Shown here: one piece after another, positions 1-9,898 of the stretch
Numbering within the stretch: the first letter of the stretch is position 1
Layout: each line of letters starts with the position of its first letter
Assembly (NCBI GenBank): GCA_963693365.1
Contig: CAVNZM010000014.1
Coordinates: forward strand, 4,340,001-4,404,000
DNA length: 64,000 bases
Reading direction: 5' to 3'
Source of the DNA: Amoebidium appalachense
Taxonomy: Eukaryota > Ichthyosporea
Position numbers and translations under genes: made by a program
The notes under the pieces: model-generated
What the model was told of the DNA's origin: nothing
The model's database searches: none
The model's input: the letters and a program-made list of their open reading frames with translations, nothing else

Positions 1-1
<1 letters not shown>

Positions 2-73
<72 letters not shown>
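2..73. repeat. (GT)n microsatellite
   Basis: Uninterrupted GT dinucleotide tract at the left edge of the window. On the minus strand it lies just inside the intron that follows the last visible TSNAX exon, whose donor is at 80-79. Confidence 0.95.
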
Positions 74-74
<1 letters not shown>

Positions 75-80
75 CTGCAC

Positions 81-438
81 CTGTGCAGCAGAAATATTGT
101 GCGCTTGCTGCCGATGGTCACGTCTCGGCTCAGCTTGGTCAGTTGCTCCCGCCTGTCGTTCTGCCCAACACTGGTTAGTGTCTGTTCTCCCTGCAGCACA
201 CATGCTGGTGCACACACACACACGTACACACACACCCACACTACATGCTTACGGAAAAACACTCAGCAATCAGAGATGCGCGTGCAGGGAAATACACACC
301 TCACATTGGAAACACGTTCCGTAACACACGCAAAACCACATGCACACATTTCAGGTTTCGAGCACACACCCTGTCGTCCAGCTGGGCGCCCAATGCTCTG
401 AACGCTTCCAGCTGAGGCCCGTCACTCCCAGCGGCCGC
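81..438 (-). CDS. TSNAX: Translin-associated factor X homologue, 5' part (two exons; gene continues off the left edge)
   Basis: Two minus-strand exons are visible: 438..370 and 160..81. The first ends in QLEAFRALGAQLDDR, the second reads NDRREQLTKLSRDVTIGSKR followed by TIFLLHR. This matches the start of the translin-X fold, where animal TSNAX has a similar run ending KLSRDITVESKRTIFLLHR. Exon 438..370 is 23 whole codons. Exon 160..81 ends in phase 2 at CAG|GTGCAG, and the acceptors are TTTGCAG and GGGCAG. TSNAX partners translin in the C3PO RNase that cleaves passenger strands and tRNA 5' leaders; that role is family knowledge. The catalytic acidic residues lie downstream, outside the window. 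The start-codon exon, above 438, was not found because this N-terminus is poorly conserved. Confidence 0.8.
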
Positions 439-1306
439 CTGCAAACCACCGTCAATGGCAGCAGGACAAAGTGAGCTGCAAAGTCGTGCACACAGCCCCC
501 CGTGGCTGAGTCCCTGCAGGGCTGAAGGAATGACCACTGACACTTGAGAAACAAGGGGAAGGAGGGGGGGGGGGAGCTGGAGGGGTTGCGGTGGGACGGC
601 CTCCACACTGGGGCCCACAGGCTAGAAGTACATGCACAAATAATGCTCGTGCCTTCCCTAATCACGTGCTTATGCATGGTGCGTGTCCTCATGTACACAA
701 GTTCCTGCGTGAGGGTGCAAGGCTGTGGGTGCCTGTGAGGCATACGTCTGTGCGGGGGTGGACCATGGTGCTGCTGTGGGCCTGCAGGCTGGAGGGTAGC
801 GTGCAGGTGCTAGTGAATGGCACAGGGCGACTGCAGTGCACTGGCGAGCTGCACTGGCGCTCGTGCACGGTCAGCGCAGTGCACACACGCACAGCCGCCG
901 TCAGTGTGTGTACCCTCGGAGGGCTGCAGGCCACGGACCAGCACCGGGTTGGCCGGGCTACAGCCTGTAGGTCAGAGTGTGGCAGGCTGTGGCGCAACCT
1001 TACAGTTGCCTGGAATCTACAGCCCTGTAGAAGGCGTGTGCTGTGGGTGCCCGAAAAGTAAGTGGTCAGCTGTAGCCACGTAACGGCCCAAGCTTTGCCG
1101 CAGCGACAGTTCGCACAGTTTGCATACCCAGAGAACTTTCGTGGCTGACTTGAGCTGACTGACTGCATCCGATTACGTAATCCGGGCCGGAGAGCACCAC
1201 AACTGGAACTGGAACACCGTGCTCTGCCTTCGCACCTCCCGCTGGTCACGGTCCCGGCTACCCGGAGCTCACAGCTGTACATGTGCTGGCCCCGGCAGCT
1301 CCGGCG

Positions 1307-1338
1307 CACGGCCATCTAGGTGTTTCTAGATGGCCGTG
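1307..1338. repeat. Perfect hairpin, 13-bp stem, 6-nt loop
   Basis: Left arm 1307-1319 (CACGGCCATCTAG) is the exact reverse complement of 1326-1338, with loop GTGTTT at 1320-1325. No T-run follows it, so it is not a Pol III or bacterial-type terminator. Confidence 0.85.
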
Positions 1339-1650
1339 CTCCGGCGCCACTCAAGACAGCCCACAGCCACTGCATGCAGCGGCCGTGGCTCAGTGGTCTC
1401 TGGTGCCGTCTATTTTAGGCCCTACATACTGCACATACCCGCCCGGCCTCACGTCCACTTGTCAGTGATGGCAGGGCCTCGAGCTCGGCCATGGCCTGCG
1501 CTGGGCCCCGGCCGGCTACCACTGGGCCTGCTCGTAGTATACCTGTAATAGCATTTATACGTGGAGACCTTCCTTCTCATCAAAGGAGTCCGCCTGTGTC
1601 TACCACTCTGCTCCTAGCCTCTGGATGTGACAACGCTGCAGTACATATAG

Positions 1651-1694
<44 letters not shown>

Positions 1695-1720
1695 TCGAAT
1701 TCCCCCAATAATATTTAATA

Positions 1721-1857
1721 CCACCACAAAACGTTCTGCTCACTCTTGTCGTTAGCAAGTTTACGTTTTGTGGTGGTGATATATTTCATGGCCCGGGGCG
1801 GGGCCGGGATACGGAGGGGGGGGAGTAAACTTGCTAACGACAGAGTGAGCAGAACGT
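1721..1857. repeat. Two interleaved inverted repeats
   Basis: Arm A at 1721-1734 (CCACCACAAAACGT) pairs with A' at 1763-1776. Arm C at 1731-1764 pairs with C' at 1825-1857 over 33 bases with one unpaired T. The order A, C, A', C' means the two stems overlap and exclude each other, except as a pseudoknot. No coding content. Confidence 0.85.
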
Positions 1858-2660
1858 GCTTACGCACGCACCGGCACGTCGTGATTTAAGCGCTGTTTCT
1901 TGCTCGGGGCTATATTGTTGCCCTTGCGTCGTAGACCCGGCCCTCCACCCTTGCCAGCACAGCCACTGCTGGCAGCTCTATTCACACAGATGACATAAGC
2001 AGGAAACCAAGGGCTTAGTGGACGTAAAAAGCCTTGTGTGACCTGCTGCGGCCCTAAGACCTTCGAACGGTTTTTGATGCAGTAGAAGCCAAGGGAGGGA
2101 GACACGAGGTGTGGTGTAGGCAGGGGGAAAGAGAGGGGCCCAACTGGTGGCAACAGACACCCCCTCGAGCTCAGTGTCCAGACACTAACCAGCCAGCAAG
2201 GCACGTGCAGGGTTTGGCCACGTATTTGCAAATATGGTCCCTCCCTGCTAGCTGGCAATCACGTGCCTGCAGCTGGCATATACGGGTGACGGCGGGGCGC
2301 CTGTCTGCCTGACAAAAAAATACCGGTGGAGGGGTGAAGCGGTGGTTTGGGAGGAGGGACCCTGCATTCGTGTAAACAACTCACACGTGTATGTGGGTGG
2401 ATGAATGGGTGTATGCAAGAAGTGTATGTGTGCACATGTTTGACTCTTGTGTTTGCCTTTGGGTAATGGATCGTTTCATCGATGCTATGCAACCTCAAAT
2501 AAGCACGTTCATGACGTAATGCAAGAATGCGGTCATCACGGGCGTGTGTTTGCACTGTGTTCATGTTTGTGGCTGAAGGGTGGGTAAATCTATGTGTAGC
2601 AGTTGGTGAATGTGACGGTTGCATCCTACTTGTGTGCAGTTGTTAGTGTGAATGTGAGTA

Positions 2661-2665
<5 letters not shown>

Positions 2666-2705
<40 letters not shown>

Positions 2706-2780
2706 GTATGTGTGTGTGTGTGTGTGCGTGTGTGTGTGTGTGTGCGTGTGTGTGTGTGTGTGCGTGTGTGTGTGTGTGTG
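2666..2780. repeat. (GT)n microsatellite with GTGC interruptions
   Basis: GT dinucleotide tract with periodic GC and TA interruptions in intergenic DNA. Confidence 0.9.
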
Positions 2781-4396
2781 CCTATGTATGCTTGTGGGTG
2801 TTTCATTAATGTCGATGCGTGCATTTGTGACAGCGAGGAAGTCCACAGAGACTTTGGCGAAGGAAGCTGTGTGTGCTTTTGTACCTGCTTGACACACTCG
2901 CTACTTATGCAGTACACTAGCCTAGTGATAAGTTAGCAGGTGTACACTTGTCGCTTCCTGTAAGCATAGGCAAGAATGGTTGTACCTGAGCTACGGTATT
3001 GATTGGGGTTGTGGAGTAAGGCGGTGTGTGATACTGCCTTGTCGCTCGTTCACTGGTAGTCTAAGTTGTAGATGTTAGAGACCACCCTGCCTGCCCAGCC
3101 CTAAGGCAACATACACTGCTCTTGTAGTTGGCTGTGAGCGAAGCGTCTGGTTCGGCCCCCTCGTATGTAGCTCTGCCCTGTTCAAAATGCATCACGCCGG
3201 TGTGGCCGACAGTGTCTTGGGCACACATACACCTCACAACTTCTACATAGGTACTAATGTGTATCTTCAATGAGAAGACAAACTTTGTTTTTTGTAATTT
3301 TCGACCCTTCGCACCGATCCGAACCTCCTCAAACCTATGAAAGCTAATCTTGTCTATCGAACGGTACAATTTGTTTGTTAGCGTCGCGTTAATAGAAAAA
3401 GTTTTCTTTTTCTAAGACATTTCGCTTTTAGAAACGTTTTTACCAAATGACGATTAATTTCCATCTTTGAAAACTGACCAATCATCAAATCGATTTAGTC
3501 CCAGATCGATCTATAACATTATAATTTTTGCTAACCATTGGATTTTAAAGTTAGGTCAATCGATACAGATTGAACTTGAATTTCGTTATTGAAGATACAT
3601 AAGTAGGCCGTCGAATGTGGCTGGGCCTCCGGCAGTGTCCACGCAATAAAAAGTGTGTAAACCCAAGATACATATTAGTGAGGCAGCTGTTCAATTGGCG
3701 GAACGGTGAAAAGAGTTTGAGGTAGGGGACAGTCAGGACGTGCCACTGTGCAAACTTATTTCAAGGCCTTCTGAATAGCATTCTAATATACTATTTAGTA
3801 GGTCTTGACTTGTTCACTACGACATATACTACACTCCTTGTGCATTGTACTTGAGGTTATCATGAGACCCAATTGCAACTGTTCAAGTGTTGTACAAGCA
3901 CAGTTGTGCCATTCGAATGGACCGGACCTTCTTTGATCGCCAGATCCGATCACAGCTATGTATGTGGTCGTGCTGGCCGCGTCGCTGATTGGCTGAAGGC
4001 GGTGAGAGGGAGTGTGGAATGCGGCAACATCGGTGACACGCATGGCGCAGCCGCAACACGATTGGCTAAACAGCAGTCTGGGAGGCGTCGGAGCAGCCAA
4101 TGGCCGCGCCAGCTGACGTGCAAATGGCTGCCTTCTAAACTTGACACATTGCATGTTAGTGTGCTAATTAAAGAAAACAGGGTGCTTAGGCACAATAGCG
4201 GTTAAAAAAATTAATATTAGAGCTATAACTAGAAAACTGGAAGGCAAATTAGGCCCTTCAGCCTCCTTGGGCTGTCACTTTGGGTCCAGCGGTTATGATG
4301 CGGACCGGCCCAATAAGCGCGCATTATCTACTCATATTGATTGGTGTTTGGTCATGATCTAGATTGCACCGGGTCTGTTCTGGGCCGAAAAACATG

Positions 4397-4403
4397 TATA
4401 TAA
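4397..4403 (+). promoter_or_regulatory. TATA box upstream of the carrier gene
   Basis: TATATAA lies 111 bp upstream of the carrier start codon, in unique sequence downstream of several CCAAT/ATTGG boxes (for example near 3988, 4060 and 4100). Position and context fit a core promoter. The transcription start itself cannot be seen. Confidence 0.45.
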
Positions 4404-4513
4404 GCGTGCATCGGGCCATAGGAGGCAGTCTGTGTGCGTGTGGGCCGTAGCGACCCTCCCTGTATCCGTTGTGGCCCCGCCTCCTGCCTCTGTGTTGTTT
4501 AGCTTAGTGTATC

Positions 4514-7077
4514 ATGGCAGCTGTAACTGACAAGAAGCCTGAGCCTACGCTCGGCGAAATTCTCAAAAATGCAGGTCGCCGTGCGCTTGGCGGTGGCTTG
4601 CCTGGCGCCGCAGCTATGGGTAGGTGGCCAGGGAGTGGGAGAGATTGCGGGGGGCAGGAGAGCTTGGGAACGTTGGGGTGGGCTAGGGCTAGTGGCGCGT
4701 GCTGTCACAGCACACAGCGGAAGACCGGTGGAGAGGGGAGAGGGGGGGGGGGGGGGGGGGGGGGAAGATCGGGTGGGGGCGAGAGGAGAAGATAGGTTGG
4801 GGGAGGGGGGGGGGGGGGGGGGAAGAGGGGGCAGAGCAGGAAAGCCAACTTCGGGTAACACCTGTGCAGCAAATGCCCTAGGGTGTTTGGAGCCAGACAG
4901 GGCTGGGTAAGAAACTATTTTGTGTTTGTTTTCTATCTGGGAAAGAGAGGCAAGGGGACGGGTGTCGCGGTCAGGCTGTAGCTCACACGGTGTCCCGGCA
5001 GCCATCCAGGTGTGCAGCTTGATGTGGCTGCGTACAACCATGAACTACCAGTACAGGTGGATACTTCCCCCTCCCCCGGGTCTTATTGCCTGTCTGAACC
5101 CTCTCTTACGCCATGTTTTCCTCTTTCTATGCACCTCATGCTGTTGTGCTGCTCCCCCCCCCCTCTCCGCTTGATAGAGGTGCTTTTGCCTGCCCCGGCC
5201 CTGCCTCCTGCAGGGATGTCAGTGCCCGTCCCCCGTCTGCTGCCGTGCCGTTTGTCTCTTCCCCCTTTCCCCCCCCCTCCCCTTGTTCCCCCGCTTTCAC
5301 ACACAGACACCTGCACCTCGTGCCGTCGTGCCACTCCTTTCCCCTCCCACCCTTCACCCCCAGGTGCTTTTGCCTGTCAGGCTTCTGTTACGCGCGGTCT
5401 CTTGTCATGGCTTAGCATGTGGTTTACCGCTGCACTTTGTGGTGTGTCTGTGTGGTGGTCTGACAGGCACATGGCAGGCACGGCACTAGCACCACTGTGG
5501 CGCTCAAGACCCTCTACAGCCAGGGCGGCATTCTGCGCTTCTACCGCGGCATCGGCCCGGCCCTCATCCAGGGCCCCATGTCGCGGTTTGGCGACACGGC
5601 AGCCAATGCAGGCGTGCTTGCGCTGCTGGACTCATACGAAACCACCAAGAAGCTGCCCGTGGGCTTCAAGACGCTGTGTGCCAGCGGGGGCGCAGCGTCG
5701 TGGCGGCTGCTGCTGATGCCCGTGGACACGGTCAAGACCATCCTGCAGGTCGAGGGCAAGCAGGGCCTGCCCATCCTCATGCAGAAGTTCAAGAAGGGTG
5801 GTGTGCCCGTGTTCTTCCAGGGCGCCATTGCCGCCTCGGGTGCCACTTTCGTCGGTGAGTGCATTCCCTGTGTGAAGGGGGGGGGGGGGGTGCAGGTGCT
5901 GACATGTGGTGTGGTGTGCAGGGCACTTCCCGTGGTTCTTCACGTACAACTACCTCAACGACACGCTGCCCAAGGCCGAGACCAAGATAGGCAAGCTGAC
6001 GCGCAATGCCAGCATGGGGTTCTGTGCCAGCGTGGTGTCGGACACGTGCTCAAACAGTATCAGAGTCGTCAAGACAACAAAGCAGACCTCAGCAGTGCCC
6101 CTCACTTATGTGCAGAGCGTGCAGCTGGTACGTGCCCTAATCATTGGGGGGGGGGGGGGGGTGGAGAGGAGGGGGGAGTGGTCACTTTAGATGTGTCATG
6201 CTTATAGGGACGGGGGGGGGGGGGGATGCTGTGGGCATTTATTGTGCTGCTTGTGAAGGGTTTTGGACAATGGGGCAAGGGGTTCAGTGTTGAGACTTGA
6301 GAAGTTTGAGAGGGTCTCTAGAAGGGGATGTATTTGTCTGTGAGGAGATTTATATGAGGGGAATGTAGGTGTTTGAGAGGGGTTTTAAAGAAGGAGACTG
6401 TAGGTGTTTTTTTTTTTTTTTGGGGGGGGGGGGGGGGCTGTATGTGTTTGTGAGGGGGTTTATAGAGGGGGGCTGCAGGCACCTGTTGGGAGCAAGGGAT
6501 GGCGGAATGGGGGGACTGGTGCTGACTGTGCACGTGCAGGTGCTCAAGGAGGACGGCTGGATCGGTCTGTTCGGCAGAGGCCTGCGCACACGCATCCTGG
6601 CAAACGCCCTGCAGGTGCGTGGCATGCATGGCGTATGGGGCACGTTGCTCTTTGTGTGTTGTGTGTGTGTGTGATGTGCACGTTTGTGACGCTCTTTGTG
6701 TGTGTTGTGCATGTATGTGAAGCTGTTCGTGTTGTGCATGTATGTGATGCTGATATGTATGCCTGTGTTTTTGTGTGTTGTGCATGTATGTTATTATATG
6801 TGTTGTGTTGTGCATGCATTTTTTGTGTGTTGTGCATGTGTGTGATGCTGCTATGCGTGTTGTGCGTGTATGTGATGCTCCTGTTTGTTGTGCACGTATG
6901 TGATGCGGCTATGCATGCCTGTATATTGTTCATGTATGTGATGCTCCTGTGTGTTGTGCATGTGTTATCACGGGGCCCGGCTGCTGCGTGTGTGCTGACA
7001 CGTGTGTGCAGGGCATGTTGTTCTCTGTGCTGTGGAAGCAGTTCGAGGAGATGTACTGGAAGAACCAGCGCAAGTGA
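4514..7077 (+). CDS. Mitochondrial carrier family (SLC25-like) protein, 294 aa, six exons
   Basis: Exons 4514-4619, 5002-5056, 5478-5854, 5922-6127, 6540-6614 and 7012-7077 join in phase to 294 codons plus TGA, the usual size of a three-repeat inner-membrane carrier. Repeat 2 keeps the family signature PVDTVK (residues 135-140). In repeat 1 the equivalent helix reads IQVCSLMWLRTTMN and in repeat 3 VVSDTCSNSIR, so both have lost the Pro-x-Asp/Glu-x-x-Lys/Arg pattern. The matrix-helix segments LRFYRGIGPALIQG and GLFGRGLRTRI resemble carrier [YF]RG motifs. The start was chosen because it is the first ATG after a TATA box and the product runs straight into the carrier fold. The substrate is not predictable; I recognise the family, not the member. 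Introns contain G-runs and T-then-G compound tracts. Confidence 0.9.
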
Positions 7078-8045
7078 AGCCGTTGAGCGCCGGTGGGGGT
7101 GGGGAGGGGGGGGTGGGGGAGCCCTGCAGGCAGGGTTTATTACATAGCGGCTGTGGGGGGCAGAGGGGCCAGGTGCCGGCCTGCCACCCTGCGGCCATGC
7201 CCGGGGCCTGGTGCCATGCGGGTAGCCGGTTGCGGGTCAACGGCAAAATGTATACGCCCACTGGGGCACGCACACAGGGCGTGTTAAGTGGAACACACAC
7301 TCACAGGCAGAGTGCATACGCCCACTGGGGCGCGCGCGAACACACACACACACAGAGAGAGAGAGAGGCAGAGTGCATATGCAAACTGGGACACACACGC
7401 ACACACAGAGGCAGAGTATATACAGCCACTGGGGCACACACTGACACTTGCATGCAGCACAGCACAGGCACAAACCCATCACACTACCCCACACACATTC
7501 CACTCACACAAGCCCATCACAGACCCAAATGATGCCCGTGGTAGGCATCGGCCAGTGGCCCAATGCCTGAGCGTGTGTGCATTCATGGCATCAGGCTCCA
7601 GCACCCGGCCCAGCAGGCCGTATGTGTCTTGGTGTGTCGAAGGGGAATATGGTATTGAAACGGGAGGGGGAAAGGGGGGAGGCTTGGATGGGTGGGCCGG
7701 GGGGGGGTGGAGGGGGTAAAAATAGTAACTGAGGAAGGGAGGGAGGCTTGGACGGGTGGGGAGGCTTGGAGGGGGAGGGGGGAAGTGGGCACCCACTGGG
7801 GCCCCTCAAGCTCCCATGATATAGAAGAATCAGGGCGTGATCACCTCATGAAGAGCATTAATGAATACATATGATTCAGAGTCATTTACGGTCACTGTAC
7901 ATGCATTCCCAGAACGTAAACATTGCACTGAGGAGCCCTTGCTATGTAGCCCTCACCCAAAACTCAGGCTAATTACTTGGTCATTTTTCTTCCCTCCCCC
8001 CCTCCCCCCCCCCCTCCCTTTTCCTCCCTCTAGGAGGGGGACTCC

Positions 8046-8087
<42 letters not shown>

Positions 8088-9470
8088 TGATGGGGATTCT
8101 ACCTTCCCCACAGCGCGCGCACACAAGCCCAAACTTTTACACGTATTTCACAGGTACCCACACACAAGCACCACATTCCCATGATGTGCACAAAACCAAC
8201 ATCGGATATGCGCAGGCTGCACATGAACATGCAGGTACACACCCGGCCCACCCACACCCCACACACCTACATTATCCCCTATTTTAAACACACACACACA
8301 AACAGAAGCTGCACGGCGAGGGAGCAAATTGGCCCCCAATAATTCATGGTTTAGTTATAGCTGACCGGGACGATCCCCGGGCTTTCACGCACACGTGTCC
8401 ACCCAGCACCATGCAGCACACAGCTGCAAACATACTCAAAAGTATAAATACTTTCTCCTTTAACCCGAGGCCTCGTGATCATAGATCTAGATAATCCCCA
8501 TTCAACTTACTCGCTCGCTAGTCCGTGGTCCCTGGAAATCCCCCCCTCCACCATCCCCCACCCCCTTTCCTCCTCCTCCCCCCCCCTCCCCCCACACACG
8601 TGCACACCAAGGCCTCCTAGATACAACTAGGAGGCCTTACAGGTGCACACACACACAGGCCGGCAGCACGGCCCATACCATTAATGATTGGAGCCTCATT
8701 CACCGTTCAAGTCGTGTTTGCCGATGCACTGCATGGACACATGCACGTGCCCATGGTGGGCACGTGCAATGTTGAGCGGCTGGATTTACTCATGGGGCTC
8801 CATGAGGAGATGAGTAGCAGTCCAAGTCGTGAATCGTCAAAGGCTGCAGTTGCTGTGGCCCAGTGGCAGTCCCCTGTTGTGTTGGCCCAGTGGCACCCTG
8901 TTGTGTTGCAGCCAGCTGTGCATGCAACAAGCATGTCCATCGTCATGCCGTGATTAGTAAACCGACCTGGCTCCATCCTAATAGATCTAGCAAAGTTGCT
9001 GGCTGGCTGGCTGGGTGCCCTTGACCTGGCCTTGTGGCCCAAACACCGGTGAAGCCGTGTGTGACCGAGTGACCACACACCCCAAGACGACCAGGTATCT
9101 ATAAGCAGTGCCTGGCATAGCCTGTCGAGTGCTGGGCACTGCCAGAGGCAAGCATGCCAGGGGCCTGCATTGCCACTTCCCTGATCACGAGGCCCTATGC
9201 ACAGGCAGTTGGCCATGTGTTTGCCATGCAGCCACCACTGTCTGTGCCCAGCATGAAATATAAAATTTTATGCCAACATATGGTGGCTGCCATCTCCTTC
9301 TGCCTCGAATATCTGATGGGGGTATGCACGGCTTTCACCCACATAGTTTATGATGTTAATGTTAGCCTTTCAACTTGGATACGGTGAAGGCACGGTCTAA
9401 GACTTCCAGCAGCCCCCTAATCCCCCCCTCCCCTCCTCCCTCCCTTTCCGACCCCTCCAGCCCCCCCCCC

Positions 9471-9507
<37 letters not shown>

Positions 9508-9867
9508 CACAGGCCCGTACCGTTGTATACAGACTGACCCACACACACACACACACACTGACACAAACAGCCACCGTATACAGCTAGCTCACAAGCTTTG
9601 GCACGCAAGCCACCATGCGGTTCTGATGGTATGATCGCCTTGCAGGTGTTCGATGTTGGCACCCCTGGCAGGGATGCAGCAAATCAAGAACGACGACACC
9701 CCTCACATGGCCCATTAGCAAGGAGCTTTGGCCAAATGTCTACCCCCCCCCCCCCCTCCCCGCCCACCTCCCCCTCTTGCCCCTTCCTGGGCTTAGGCCT
9801 TACATATGTCCGGATCCCCGGCCCCCCCCCTCCCCCTCCCCCCCAGCCCTCACTCCCCTCACTCCCC

Positions 9868-9898
<31 letters not shown>

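Larger units (their letters stand above)
439..4396. other. Intergenic region (and TSNAX 5' end) with inverted repeats
   Basis: No gene is supported here apart from the unlocated first TSNAX exon(s). The stretch holds a 13-bp-stem hairpin at 1307-1338, a C-run at about 1651-1692, interleaved inverted repeats at 1721-1857, a GT-rich tract at 2666-2780, and an AT-rich unique segment at about 3240-3600. A segment with several ATTGG/CCAAT boxes at 3980-4100 precedes the carrier gene. A frame open from about 790 to 1061 (+) follows an AG but has no recognisable family and was not called. Confidence 0.5.

Noticed and set aside
591-1061. Possible plus-strand exon following GCCTGCAG near 789
   Set aside because: The frame is open and follows an AG, but no family was recognised and it lies where the opposite-strand TSNAX 5' exon should be. 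Support is too weak to call.
8707-9216. 169-residue minus-strand open frame
   Set aside because: Composition and local direct repeats (a duplicated GGCCCAGTGGCA segment) explain it; no domain and no splice-consistent continuation.
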